Assembly (NCBI RefSeq): GCF_001650195.1 | Contig: NZ_LXYR01000019.1 | Coordinates: 19,302-83,301 of the forward strand | Origin: Phormidesmis priestleyi BC1401 | GTDB taxonomy: Bacteria > Cyanobacteriota > Cyanobacteriia > Leptolyngbyales > Leptolyngbyaceae | Length of the DNA: 64,000 bases | Direction: 5' to 3' | In this document: one piece after another, positions 29,201 through 38,738 of the stretch | Position numbering within the stretch: the first letter of the stretch is position 1 | Layout of the letters: each line of letters opens with the position of its first letter | Program-made: the position numbers and the translations under genes | Notes under the pieces: model-generated | Told to the model about the DNA's origin: nothing | The model's input: only the letters and a program-made list of their open reading frames with translations | Database searches by the model: none

Positions 29201-30437
29201 GCCGCTCGTTCAGGTCATAGGCTTCAAACATCACAATGCTTTCAAACAACGACACGCCTCGCGGAATGTCGCTCCAAGATTGCACTTGAACGAGAGGCGT
29301 ATGCTCGTGAGGGCGAACGGCAACGTGCTGCGATCGCAACTCTTTCAGCCACAGCACCAGAGTTGTATCCGGGTCAACCTGAACTCGAATCGGCAATGAA
29401 TTGATCAACAGCCCAATCATTGACTCTGCACCCGCAACCGTGGATTTTCGGCACGCTCTTGTTGCCCCGAACACCACATCGGTTTCGCCACTATAGCGAC
29501 TCAACAGCAGCCCCCAAGCGCCCTGCACGATCGTGTTCAGCGTCACGTCAAACTCTTTGACAAGCGACTTAAGAGCGATCGTCAACTCGCCGGATAACCG
29601 AATCGCAGCTTCGTTGTGTCCGACTTCGGTTTGCACCTGGCTAGACGCTTGGGAAGAGAGCAGAGGAGTTGGGGTGGTAAACCCTTTGAGCAAGTGTTGC
29701 CAGAAACTTTTAGAGGCTAAAAAATCCTGCTGTCGAACCCACTCAATATAGTCGCGATAAGGGCGAGGACTTTCTAGCGATAACTCATCTCCTGTGCAAA
29801 ATGCTGCATAAACCGCAAACACTTCTTGCAGCACGATCGGAAACGATCGCCCGTCTAACAGGATGTGATGAAACGTCCAGACAAACTGATAGTCAGCGTC
29901 GCCCACCCGAAATAGAGCAAACCGCATCAGAGGCTCACAGGTGAGTGACTGAGTGAGGTCAAGCCCCCGCTGTCGATCGCGCTTCAAGTAAGCAGTCAGA
30001 CGATCGGCTTGCTGTTGGGGTGAATCGCTCCGCCAATCTTGCTGCTCTAGCGGGAGTCTGACCCACTCATGTACGACCTGGATCGGCTCGTTGGGGCTGT
30101 CCCATAAAAAGCTAGTTCTGAGGATGGGATGGCGTTGGATGACGAAATTCAAGGCTTTGAGAAAGGTTTGCGCCCCGATCGCTTCGGGCAGACGGCACAC
30201 CATTTGCTCAATGTCGATGCCCGATCGAGGCTGATATAAACTGTGAAACAGCATCCCCTGCTGCATTGGAGATAGGGAGTAAGTTTCTTCGATCTCCCAT
30301 GATGCAGGCGCAGCTTGCTCAACCTGTATGCTTTCGATCGGTTGTTTTTTAGTTGTTGGGTGAGTCAGCGATTGATGAGGAAGCTCGGCTGATTGATTGG
30401 ATAAAACTTTTTGACTAATTCGCGTAGGTAGTAGCAT
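26256..30437 (-). CDS. Single-module nonribosomal peptide synthetase (C-A-PCP-TE)
   Basis: A 1393-residue synthetase with four domains in order. The condensation domain (about 45-480) has YSLSPMQQGMLFHSLY and the active HHILLDGRS near residue 190. The adenylation domain (about 510-1010) has IFTSGSTGTPKGVV near 680. The carrier domain has FFELGGHSILAV, with the phosphopantetheine Ser near 1079. The terminal thioesterase has GVSFGGTIAF, with Ser near 1210. Reading the specificity pocket by eye gives about D-L-Y-D-F-S-L-V-W-K. That is closest to known Cys pockets (DLYNLSLIWK) but with Asp for Asn, so the substrate is uncertain. A module with a condensation domain first needs an upstream acyl or peptidyl donor, yet no partner synthetase, tailoring enzyme or transporter lies nearby. 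CAGGAG lies 7 nt before the ATG. Confidence 0.93.
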   Translation of the reverse strand: MLLPTRISQKVLSNQSAELPHQSLTHPTTKKQPIESIQVEQAAPASWEIEETYSLSPMQQGMLFHSLYQPRSGIDIEQMVCRLPEAIGAQTFLKALNFVIQRHPILRTSFLWDSPNEPIQVVHEWVRLPLEQQDWRSDSPQQQADRLTAYLKRDRQRGLDLTQSLTCEPLMRFALFRVGDADYQFVWTFHHILLDGRSFPIVLQEVFAVYAAFCTGDELSLESPRPYRDYIEWVRQQDFLASKSFWQHLLKGFTTPTPLLSSQASSQVQTEVGHNEAAIRLSGELTIALKSLVKEFDVTLNTIVQGAWGLLLSRYSGETDVVFGATRACRKSTVAGAESMIGLLINSLPIRVQVDPDTTLVLWLKELRSQHVAVRPHEHTPLVQVQSWSDIPRGVSLFESIVMFEAYDLNERLQQQGGSWQNREIRLLEQPSFPLVLIACLGSELSLKISYDRTRFDHAAITRMLGHLQTMLEGMVANPSQRLAALPLLTVSERHQLLSDWNDTAADYAQDTCLHELFEVNAKQNPDAIAIVYGTHSLTYGELNQQANQLAHHLKRLGVGAGTFVGVYMNRGLEMIPALLGILKAGGAYIPLEPTFPNARVQWILESLSVRCVISQPIHRSTFGELQPQLPNLEHLICLDIMAITEPTKPAALSTPLHVWQPSDLGQLPTDNLPRQNSPDDTAYIIFTSGSTGTPKGVVVRHKPVINLIEWVNRTFHVNACDRVLFITSLCFDLSVYDVFGLLAAGGSIRVVSSEDVRDPQAMLTILQTEPITFWDSAPPALQQLAPFFSTIKAQKSALRLVFMSGDWVPVTLPDALKETFPGVEVVSLGGATEATVWSNFYRIGDVASHWASIPYGKPIQNAQYYVLDAEFNPCPIGVTGELYIGGDCLALGYTDPVKTAERFIANPLNLSSRLYRTGDLARFFPDGNIEFLGRIDHQVKIRGFRIELGEIEVVLSQHPAIADSVVMAREDQPGDKRLVAYVVIDSAETPTSHDLRNFLRGMLPDYMVPSAIVVLDVIPLTQNGKVDRRALPAPEANRTDATSTFVAPQNSVQRQLAEIWQQTLGVPEIGITDNFFELGGHSILAVNLVTQIEKTLGQRLAIAAIFQAPTIQQQAMLLQQPEKAISGSAIAPIQPNGSKRPLFAIHVLGRGLDFYRPLSKHLGSDQPLYGLAVLSDQPDAPLNDVKALAAHYIQQMQMVQPQGPYHLTGVSFGGTIAFEMAQQLQAQGQDVALLSMLDTFAPSVMVKKLLLRSRFIAYSQQLLQMNLTQMLEKVKEEWLEQTLRCSVTKGVYQWVYRTLDRPFPQLLEDILYAQKNLSASSVYTPQVYSGRIVFFHAKDQNFSIGVDGDPRSGWRAVATGGVEIHEIPGNHMGMLQEPNVRLLAEKLKLHLD

Positions 30438-31244
30438 CGATAACTCCTGATAAACAGCATATAAATAGCGCTAGAGATGTTCTTAAAGTGGAAGACAGCA
30501 ACCACAGACCGTTTGGGGTTAGCTAATCTAGGTTGAACTTCAAAGACTCAGTGAAATTTACTAGGCTGGTTAGTGCTAATTATTAGCAATTTGGAATTAG
30601 AAGCAAGTCGATGCCTCCTGCATTTCATTCAATCTTTAAATGCACCGATGGAAAATAGTGATTAGCTTTACTTGACTTTGGACAGAGATTATGTTGCTCT
30701 TAATCATCAGGCTATCTCTGCGATCGCTTCTCGGCGGTTGCAGAGTTTTCAGCCAAAGCGCGGTCTGCTGTGAAGAGCTACGTGAACTATCTGTAAATTT
30801 ACTGGTTTAGCCTTGCGATCGTTGCTCAGAATCGAGTAGAACTGGGGTAGCTACTGAACGTTAAGCATAGGGATAGAGAATAGGCACCTGTGACTTCAGC
30901 GCGCTGTCAGCCGGGAGCAAAATGAATTTTTTTAGCCTAGTAAGGGTTTGAAGGAAACGTTTCTCGATCGGGTCACTTCTAATCGCTAACTATTGACCTA
31001 ACCCCTTTTCAGAAGAGGATTAGGTCTTTTTTTATTTAGATATTCTTTGCCCAATCAATCCCTTACTTTTGGCTGAGGAGGCGATCGAGTCATCAGGCTA
31101 GGGTTAGTCTAAATGTCCGCGAAATACCGTGGTTTGATGACGTATTGTCAAACCAAACCACTTGTTGAGTTACTCCCATATCAACTTCCGCTGGATGAAT
31201 CGAAATTTGGTGCATTCCGCAGCACACCATTTCAGGAATTATTT
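30438..31244. other. 807-bp intergenic region with an unassigned plus-strand terminator
   Basis: The left part is the upstream region of the synthetase gene (AT-rich, with TATTTATATG about 30 nt before its ribosome site). The right part leads to the Gly-rich protein gene at 31245. In between, a strong plus-strand terminator (30995-31036) has no protein gene in front of it, so a small RNA could start somewhere around 30650-30880. A 40-codon frame beginning at 30690 has no homology that I can see. Confidence 0.4.
30995..31036 (+). terminator. Strong terminator without an assigned gene
   Basis: GACCTAA/TTAGGTC outer arms with an inner CCCCTTTT/AGAAGAGG pairing are followed by TTTTTTTATTT on the plus strand. 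No plus-strand gene lies upstream within 4.8 kb except on the opposite strand, so it probably ends a non-coding transcript. Confidence 0.75.
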
Positions 31245-31823
31245 ATGAACACAAAAAACAGTCGTAATTCAGTCAAGCTTCTGGCTGGCATTGTTGGAGT
31301 CTTAGGCATCAGCACCTTATTAGGTCTACCTTCACTTGCTTTGATTCGTTCTCAATCATCCCAGACTACTCAAAATCAGCCCCTTTTGTCTCAATCGACA
31401 GGAGGCAGCACAGGCGGAGCGCCTAGTAGTGGCATAGGCTCAAGCGGTTCGACAACTCCGGGGGGAACGATAAACGGCGATGGGTTATCCAGCCCAAGCA
31501 CGGGGACGGGCACTTTTAGCCCAGGCACAGGCGCAGGCGGTTCGACCGGAGGAACTGGAACAATCGATACGACCACTCCGAGTACGGGGACGGGCACTTT
31601 TAGCCCAGGCACAGGCGCAGGCGGTTCGACCGGAGGAACTGGAACAATCGATACGACTACTCCAGGGGCGGGCACTTTGACTCCGAGTACAGGAACGGTC
31701 GATTCGACTGGAGGAACCGGAATAGACACCACCACTCCGGGCATAGGGACAACCAACACGACAACGCCAAGCACAGGGGGAACGACCAATAGAACGACAG
31801 GCGGCGTGAGAGCGCTTTGGTAG
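31245..31823 (+). CDS. Secreted Gly/Ser/Thr-rich repeat protein
   Basis: A 192-residue protein with an N-terminal signal (VKLLAGIVGVLGISTLLGLP, then SLA). The remaining sequence is almost entirely Gly, Ser, Thr and Pro and of low complexity. A 28-residue unit beginning STGTGTFSPGTGAGGS occurs twice in tandem (see 31501-31668), and degenerate units continue to the end. The final residues are GGVRALW. It is probably an extended surface or wall-associated linker protein. The start at 31245 is chosen because it places the signal peptide first; a longer frame from 31113 adds 44 residues with no visible purpose. Confidence 0.65.
   Translation: MNTKNSRNSVKLLAGIVGVLGISTLLGLPSLALIRSQSSQTTQNQPLLSQSTGGSTGGAPSSGIGSSGSTTPGGTINGDGLSSPSTGTGTFSPGTGAGGSTGGTGTIDTTTPSTGTGTFSPGTGAGGSTGGTGTIDTTTPGAGTLTPSTGTVDSTGGTGIDTTTPGIGTTNTTTPSTGGTTNRTTGGVRALW
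31501..31668 (+). repeat. Two 84-bp tandem repeats inside the Gly/Thr-rich gene
   Basis: CGGGGACGGGCACTTTTAGC recurs exactly 84 bp later, and the copies are nearly identical over the full unit (28 codons). This indicates a recent in-frame duplication. Copy number may vary among strains. Confidence 0.85.
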
Positions 31824-31934
31824 ACTCGTTAAATTTATCAATAGAAACGTAAGCTAACTGGCGCATTCCACATAAATGAAGTGCGCCACAGTGCTATGAG
31901 GCAATAGACGCTGAACGAATCAGCAAATCGCAAA

Positions 31935-32519
31935 ATGAGAAAATATTTATCAAAGCGATCGTATCTATTTTTTGTCGTAGCAGGTTCAGTTCTGGCACTG
32001 ACAGCTCCACTGATTTTTAAACCTAAACCTTCTCTCGATCGGGTGGCTGAAGTTTCAAAACCTCTGCCGTCTATTTCATTCAGTCCAACGACTCCCCCAA
32101 CTCCTGCGCCTCAAATTGTTCCTGACTCTACGCCGCGTTTAGTAATCAGTCTCAGCAGTCGTCGCGTGGCGCTTTATTCGGGCAACACTCGGCTCAAGAG
32201 TTATCCGATCGCCGTTGGTCGTGAAGGCTGGGAAACGCCAACGGGCGAATTTAAAGTGATGGATATGCAGCAAAATCCTACCTGGATTAACCCATTCACG
32301 GGCAAGACGATCGCGAGTGGCGATCCCAAAAATCCGTTGGGTTCTTATTGGATCGGGTTTTGGACGGATGGCAATAACTGGATCGGCTTTCACGGCACAC
32401 CAGAGGCTGGCTCTGTGGGTCAAGCGGCATCACACGGCTGCATTCGGATGTACAACCGCGATGTTGAAGCGCTCTTTCAAGAGGTGAGCCTTGGCACTGT
32501 GGTGCGCGTTGTGCCCTGA
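31935..32519 (+). CDS. L,D-transpeptidase (YkuD domain)
   Basis: A 194-residue envelope enzyme expected to form 3-3 peptidoglycan crosslinks or attach proteins to peptidoglycan. The N-terminus has a membrane/signal segment (YLFFVVAGSVLALTAPLIF) and a Pro-rich linker. The YkuD catalytic domain (about 70-194) contains HGTPEAGSVG and the active-site motif ASHGCIRMYNRDV with the nucleophile Cys. All key residues are present. It follows the Gly/Thr-rich protein gene by 111 bp on the same strand, which fits a joint role in the cell wall, though this is only context. Confidence 0.93.
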   Translation: MRKYLSKRSYLFFVVAGSVLALTAPLIFKPKPSLDRVAEVSKPLPSISFSPTTPPTPAPQIVPDSTPRLVISLSSRRVALYSGNTRLKSYPIAVGREGWETPTGEFKVMDMQQNPTWINPFTGKTIASGDPKNPLGSYWIGFWTDGNNWIGFHGTPEAGSVGQAASHGCIRMYNRDVEALFQEVSLGTVVRVVP

Positions 32520-32693
32520 CTTCATGAAGTTATTAGAATTTACCAAAAGAGAATAATCAAGCTGTAACCTATGCAAGGGCACGATCGGCTGCTAAAAAAC
32601 AGATCGACTTGAGGTGGTAAACTGCCGTCTCTGACGTTGATCTGAGCGATTAGCACGGTCGTTCTGATCGCAATCTTGAACAAGGAAACAGGC

Positions 32694-33821
32694 ATGGTTT
32701 TACCCGGAAGTTATCACGCTAGCTTGACCGCAGGAATGGCAGCTCTGCAAGTCTTCTATAATCTCTCAACCGGATTGTGGAACTCGACAAACTGGTGGAA
32801 TTCAGCAAACGCACTAGAAACTACGATCGACTATTCTGCACTCACTGATGCCAGAACTTATCGAGGCAACATTTTCAACACGTTTGAAAAACATAAAAAC
32901 ACTCGATTTCTAAATGAATGGTTTTATGACGATCAGGGATGGTGGGCACTCACCTGGATCAAAGCGTATGATTTGACGGGTGAAACTCGCTATTTGGACA
33001 TGGCAAAGACGATTTTTGATGACATGAAGGGCGGCTGGGACTCAACTTGCGGCGGTGGTGTTTGGTGGCATAAAAAACGGCAATATAAGAACGCAATCAC
33101 CAACGAGTTGTTTTTGACTATTGCAGCGCGATTGCATTTAAGAACGCCTGGAGATAAAGGGGCAGGAAGTTATTTAGACTGGGCGCAACGAGAATGGAAA
33201 TGGTTTAAACAAACCAAAATGATTAACCAAAGAAATCTTGTGAATGATGGGCTGAATGATAGTTGCAAAAACAACGGGCAAACAACTTGGACCTATAATC
33301 AAGGAGTTATTTTAGGAGGATTAGTCGATCTTTATAAAAGCACGAAAGATAAAGAGTTGCTGACTCAGGCACACGCGATCGCTCAGGCTGCGATCACTCA
33401 TCTTGCCCCCAATGGAATCTTAAAAGAGCCATGTGACCCCGTGAGTTGTGGCGACGATGCCCCGCAGTTTAAGGGCATCTTTATGAAGAACTTGGCTTAC
33501 CTGCACAAAACATCTCCTAACCCGAAATACAAGAAATTCATCACTGAAAACGCCCGTTCGATCGTGTGGCAAAGTCGAAATCATCTCAACCAATTTGGGT
33601 TTAGCTGGGCAGAGGAGTTTGATATTGCAGATGCGGCGCGGCAAAGTGCGGCGCTAGACACGTTAAATGCTGCATTCTCGTTAAGCAATCAGCGTCGGGC
33701 TGAAGGTGATCAGCATCAGGAAGCGATGACTGGCTCGATCAAGGACGATCTAATGGCGGATAGAGATAAGCAAAATGCTTTCAAGGACAGAAGAAAGATT
33801 CAGCAAAAGCCCCCTTTTTGA
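32694..33821 (+). CDS. Glycoside hydrolase family 76-like protein
   Basis: A 375-residue (alpha/alpha)6-barrel enzyme of the GH76 type, whose known members are endo-alpha-1,6-mannanases of fungi and bacteria. The catalytic Asp pair appears as DDQGWWALTWIKAYDLTGE near residue 80. Further family segments are GGVWWHKKRQYKNAITNEL, TWTYNQGVILGGLVDLY and PQFKGIFMKNLAYLH. No signal peptide is visible, although GH76 enzymes are usually secreted; the protein may be cytosolic or exported by another route. The C-terminal 40 residues are charged and non-conserved. AAGGAA lies 8 nt before the ATG at 32694; a TTG at 32676 would add six residues. GH76 is uncommon in cyanobacteria, so acquisition by transfer is possible. 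Confidence 0.83.
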   Translation: MVLPGSYHASLTAGMAALQVFYNLSTGLWNSTNWWNSANALETTIDYSALTDARTYRGNIFNTFEKHKNTRFLNEWFYDDQGWWALTWIKAYDLTGETRYLDMAKTIFDDMKGGWDSTCGGGVWWHKKRQYKNAITNELFLTIAARLHLRTPGDKGAGSYLDWAQREWKWFKQTKMINQRNLVNDGLNDSCKNNGQTTWTYNQGVILGGLVDLYKSTKDKELLTQAHAIAQAAITHLAPNGILKEPCDPVSCGDDAPQFKGIFMKNLAYLHKTSPNPKYKKFITENARSIVWQSRNHLNQFGFSWAEEFDIADAARQSAALDTLNAAFSLSNQRRAEGDQHQEAMTGSIKDDLMADRDKQNAFKDRRKIQQKPPF

Positions 33822-33888
33822 GAGGGATTTAAGGAGATCTCGATCGCTGTGATCAAATGAAATCGAGAGCACAGATAGACCCTTAAAC

Positions 33889-33921
33889 TAAAAGATCCCC
33901 GGTTTTTAAACCCGGGGATCT
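33889..33921 (-). terminator. Terminator of the gene at 33936-34259
   Basis: A 10-bp GC-rich stem AGATCCCCGG/CCGGGGATCT has a loop with further AAA/TTT pairing. It is followed by TTTTAG on the minus strand, 15 bp after the gene's stop. Confidence 0.85.
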
Positions 33922-33935
33922 GAACAGGCAGTCAT

Positions 33936-34259
33936 CTAAGCAGATTTTTGAACGCGTCTAGAACTCGTTTTGCGAGTGCGAGGAGACGATAGTTTTTGAG
34001 CCGTCGCTAAATAGTGCTTTAGCGTCGAAGCTCGAATCTCAATGCCGTTGTCATTCAGAATCTTTGTCAACTCATCATAGCTATATCCCTTAGCGAGAGA
34101 TGCTTTTAGAGGCTCTCGAAGTTCGGCGATCGCTTCCCGTAGCGACACATTTTCTTGAGGCTTTTCGGGCAAATCTGCAAACAGTGATTCAATCTGATCA
34201 ATTGCAGTTGCCTCAACTTTATTTGCGGCAATCGATTTTTTAGTTTTTGCGACCGTCAT
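33936..34259 (-). CDS. Small putative DNA-binding protein
   Basis: A 107-residue basic protein. The segment LREAIAELREPLKASLAKGY, then SYDELTKILNDNGIEIRAST and LKHYL, looks like a helix-turn-helix. Similar segments occur in small plasmid or chromosomal regulators of cyanobacteria and in mobilisation proteins. The tail is rich in Arg, Lys and Ser (SSPRTRKTSSRRVQKSA), suitable for nucleic-acid contact. No partner gene is adjacent; it is a single gene with its own terminator. The DNA-binding role is inferred. Confidence 0.65.
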   Translation of the reverse strand: MTVAKTKKSIAANKVEATAIDQIESLFADLPEKPQENVSLREAIAELREPLKASLAKGYSYDELTKILNDNGIEIRASTLKHYLATAQKLSSPRTRKTSSRRVQKSA

Positions 34260-34409
34260 TTTTCAATATCCATCGTGATATCACAGTCTTATTCTAGTAT
34301 CTAAAGCCTATCTCGACACGATTAAACAACGTGTATTTTGCTCATTAACTTCGATGATCCTATCTTTGATAGCGTTGATGTTCGTTTTACTATCATTGGC
34401 TCCTATTGA

Positions 34410-36563
34410 TCATTTGTGAGATGCCGGAACCGCCAAATCTCCCAACTTTGGACTCCACCAACCTTTTGCAGTTTGAAAGTAAACCACATCTTGATGTCGG
34501 CGATCGTCCCGCGCTTTCGGGTTTGAGCAGCGCAGTAGCCGTTTATCTTGTCCCTCTTTTTGATAGGCATACTGCTCTAAACGCTGCTGGCAAACCGGAC
34601 ATAGATGATCAGTTGTCTGAGGCTTGGTAGCTGTGTTTGAGGATTTGGGCTGAGGTGCTTCCCATCGCTTCGATCGATCTGACCAAAACAGCACCACGTT
34701 CTCGCAGCCCTCGACACATTTGAGAAAATACTTCTTTTTAACCTTGGGGCTAGGAATTTTAGCCAGTGGTTTTTCGCACTGGGGGCAGCGGGTGCGCGAG
34801 GTCTGGAGGTGCGTTTGAGGTCGCGGAGCCGGGTTGGTGGTCAGATGTTGAGGAATAACTCTCTGAGCCTGAAGCAGCGCAGGTTCAAAATAGGTTTCGT
34901 TCCAGTGAGTGAGATAGCGCTGCCAGTCTTGTTTGCCCTCAGCAATGTCATCGAGCGATCGTTCCATTTGCGCTGTAAATTCGGATTGCAATAGGTCGGG
35001 CAATGCATCTGCTAAGAAGCGATCGACATCCAAACCCAATACCGTTGGCTGTAATGCTCCTTTAATTACGTCCACGTAAAGACGCTCTTTTAACGTCAGA
35101 ATCGTTGGCGCGTAGGTGCTGGGGCGACCAATTCCCTGCCGCTCCATGACTTGAACTAATTTGGGTTCACTGTAGCGAGGCGGCGGCTGGGTTTGTTTTT
35201 GCTCGTGGGCAGATTGTTTTAACGTCAATGCCTGAGCCACTTTGAGAATGGGCAGTTCGACATCTGCACTCAGGTTATTCCAATATTTGCTGTAGCCCTG
35301 AAACTCGATCACCTGCCCTTTTGCCTGCCAGAAAATCGTGCCCGATTGCGTCACAATGCAGGTTTGCCTGACTCGTGCAGATTGGCACTGCGTTGCCATC
35401 GATCGCTTCCAAATCAACACGTATAGCGCAAATGCGTCGCTCGACAAATCTAGTCTGAGTTGGGCTGAGGCGCGATTGACATCGCTCGGACGAATCGCTT
35501 CATGTGCTTCTTGAGAGCCTTTAACTTTGCGGTGATGGGTGACTTTTTTAGGCACATTTTCAGCATCGTGTCCGACGAGCCACTGCCGCGCCTGGTCGGT
35601 GAATTCCTGGCTCAGTTCGACGCTATCGGTTCGCATATAGGTGATCAGTCCCGCTTCATAGAGCGACTGTGCCACCTGCATCGTTTTCTCAGGGCTGAAC
35701 TTGAGGCGAGATCCGGCGGCTTGCTGCAACGTCGAAGTCACAAAAGGCGGTGGCGGCGTGCGGCTAATGACTTTACCATCAATGGATCGCACCCGATGCG
35801 GAAATGCCTGAGCCTGCTGCACTAAGCGATCGGCATCTGCCTGACTCAACACGCGATGAGATTCTTGAGTTGGGCGCTCAGTCGGATTAGTCGCATCATC
35901 AGCAGGTGACTCGTCATCAGTCGTCGTCTCAGTGCCGCGATAAAATGCCCGAAACCCTTCTGCGTAGTCAACCCACACATTCCAATAAGTCTGCGGCACG
36001 AAGGCTTCGATTTGGCGTTCACGATCGCAGAGAATATGCAATGCCGCACTCTGCACGCGCCCCATTGATTTCGCGCCAATTTGCAACTGCCAAAGTAATG
36101 GCGACCCTTTAAAGCCGACCAATTTATCGAGCACGGTGCGGCAAAGTCCGGCGTGAACCAGATTTTGGTTAATCGGTCTCGGTTGCAAAATGGCACGTTT
36201 CACCGCAGTCGGCGTAATCTCAGAATAAACGACTCGCTGCGGCTGTTTGAGATTTAACGCTTGCTGAATGTGCCACGCGATCGTTTCTCCTTCGCGATCG
36301 TCATCCGTTGCCAGCACCACGGTTTGAACTTGCCTCACCGCCGATCGCAATTGCTGAATCGTGTCTTTGCCGCGCTCACCCCGCGGCACAAATCGACACT
36401 GCACTCGATCGCCATTCAAGTCAAAGCCTAGGGAATCAATGCCATCACTCGCCAACTCGCGGACGTGTCCCATACTGGCTTTGACGATCCAATCCGATCC
36501 TAAAATCTGGCTGAGTTTTTTGATCTTTCCAGGGCTTTCGACGATGAAGAGTTTAGTCGGCAT
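34410..36563 (-). CDS. topA: Type IA DNA topoisomerase (TopA-like)
   Basis: Relaxes negative supercoils by transient single-strand breakage. The TOPRIM domain (1-115) carries FIVESPGKIKKLSQIL and the acidic motif LATDDDREGETIAWHI. The cleavage domain has the active-site Tyr in GLITYMRTDS near residue 308. The C-terminal part has two Cys-rich modules (CPQCEKPL and KCVEGC; CPVCQQRL and RCSNP) that resemble zinc ribbons. At 717 residues it is shorter than the usual cyanobacterial TopA of about 880, so it may be a second, accessory topoisomerase. The loop normally reading GLSAGRVQS is IGAKSMGRVQS here. It is likely monocistronic; the stop is 150 bp from the previous gene. Confidence 0.9.
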   Translation of the reverse strand: MPTKLFIVESPGKIKKLSQILGSDWIVKASMGHVRELASDGIDSLGFDLNGDRVQCRFVPRGERGKDTIQQLRSAVRQVQTVVLATDDDREGETIAWHIQQALNLKQPQRVVYSEITPTAVKRAILQPRPINQNLVHAGLCRTVLDKLVGFKGSPLLWQLQIGAKSMGRVQSAALHILCDRERQIEAFVPQTYWNVWVDYAEGFRAFYRGTETTTDDESPADDATNPTERPTQESHRVLSQADADRLVQQAQAFPHRVRSIDGKVISRTPPPPFVTSTLQQAAGSRLKFSPEKTMQVAQSLYEAGLITYMRTDSVELSQEFTDQARQWLVGHDAENVPKKVTHHRKVKGSQEAHEAIRPSDVNRASAQLRLDLSSDAFALYVLIWKRSMATQCQSARVRQTCIVTQSGTIFWQAKGQVIEFQGYSKYWNNLSADVELPILKVAQALTLKQSAHEQKQTQPPPRYSEPKLVQVMERQGIGRPSTYAPTILTLKERLYVDVIKGALQPTVLGLDVDRFLADALPDLLQSEFTAQMERSLDDIAEGKQDWQRYLTHWNETYFEPALLQAQRVIPQHLTTNPAPRPQTHLQTSRTRCPQCEKPLAKIPSPKVKKKYFLKCVEGCENVVLFWSDRSKRWEAPQPKSSNTATKPQTTDHLCPVCQQRLEQYAYQKEGQDKRLLRCSNPKARDDRRHQDVVYFQTAKGWWSPKLGDLAVPASHK

Positions 36564-36636
36564 TTTAAAAAGAATGGATGGCAGAAACGCTGAGTAGAAC
36601 GTTCATACCATCCATTGTAAGGATTAACGGTTAAAT

Positions 36637-38289
<1,653 letters not shown>

Positions 38290-38329
38290 TTAAGCGGGCT
38301 TTTCTTTGATAGCTTACTTCGTTTAGCTA

Positions 38330-38370
38330 CAGGTTTCAGAGGTCAGAACCGAGTCTTCATCTGAAACCTG
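38330..38370. repeat. Inverted repeat between hup and pgm
   Basis: CAGGTTTCAGA and TCTGAAACCTG are perfect 11-bp arms around a 19-nt loop, 12 bp past the HU stop. No T-run follows on the minus strand. It may act as a processing or stabilising hairpin rather than a terminator, leaving pgm partly dependent on HU transcription. Confidence 0.6.
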
Positions 38371-38381
38371 AACCCTAAAAT

Positions 38382-38663
38382 CTATTTGTCAGGAGCGACC
38401 CGATCTTTGAAGGATTTGCCCGCAGAGAAGGCAGGAACGCGAGTTGCTGGGATTTGCATCGTCTCACCCGTTTTAGGGTTACGACCTTCGCGAGCTTGAC
38501 GATCTCTGACTTCAAACGAGCCAAAGCCCACCAGAGTGACTTTATCGCCACTGGCAACCGCTTCTAAAATCGAGTCGATCGTCGCCGTCAAAATAGCATC
38601 GGCTTCTTTCTTAGTGACGGAGGCTTTAGCCGCGATCGCGTCAACGAGTTCACCTTTGTTCAT
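38382..38663 (-). CDS. hup: HU family DNA-binding protein
   Basis: A 93-residue nucleoid protein that bends DNA as a dimer. MNKGELVDAIAAKASVTKKE, GFGSFEVRDRQAREGRNPKT and the arm end IPATRVPAFSAGKSFKD are typical. The beta-arm Pro is present in the segment MQIPATRVP. The ribosome site GAGAGGAAA precedes the ATG. The downstream hairpin at 38330-38370 separates it from pgm. Confidence 0.97.
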   Translation of the reverse strand: MNKGELVDAIAAKASVTKKEADAILTATIDSILEAVASGDKVTLVGFGSFEVRDRQAREGRNPKTGETMQIPATRVPAFSAGKSFKDRVAPDK

Positions 38664-38738
38664 AGAAATTTCCTCTCAAGACAACCGCCGCCATTGTAGT
38701 GCAGGGTTTCAGACGGGGCAAGTGTACTAAACTAAAAG

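Noticed and set aside
31391..31841. Long minus-strand frames with Pro/Val- or Ser/Arg-rich repeats
   Set aside because: They are reverse-frame shadows of the Gly/Thr-rich repeat gene; low-complexity repeats keep several frames open.
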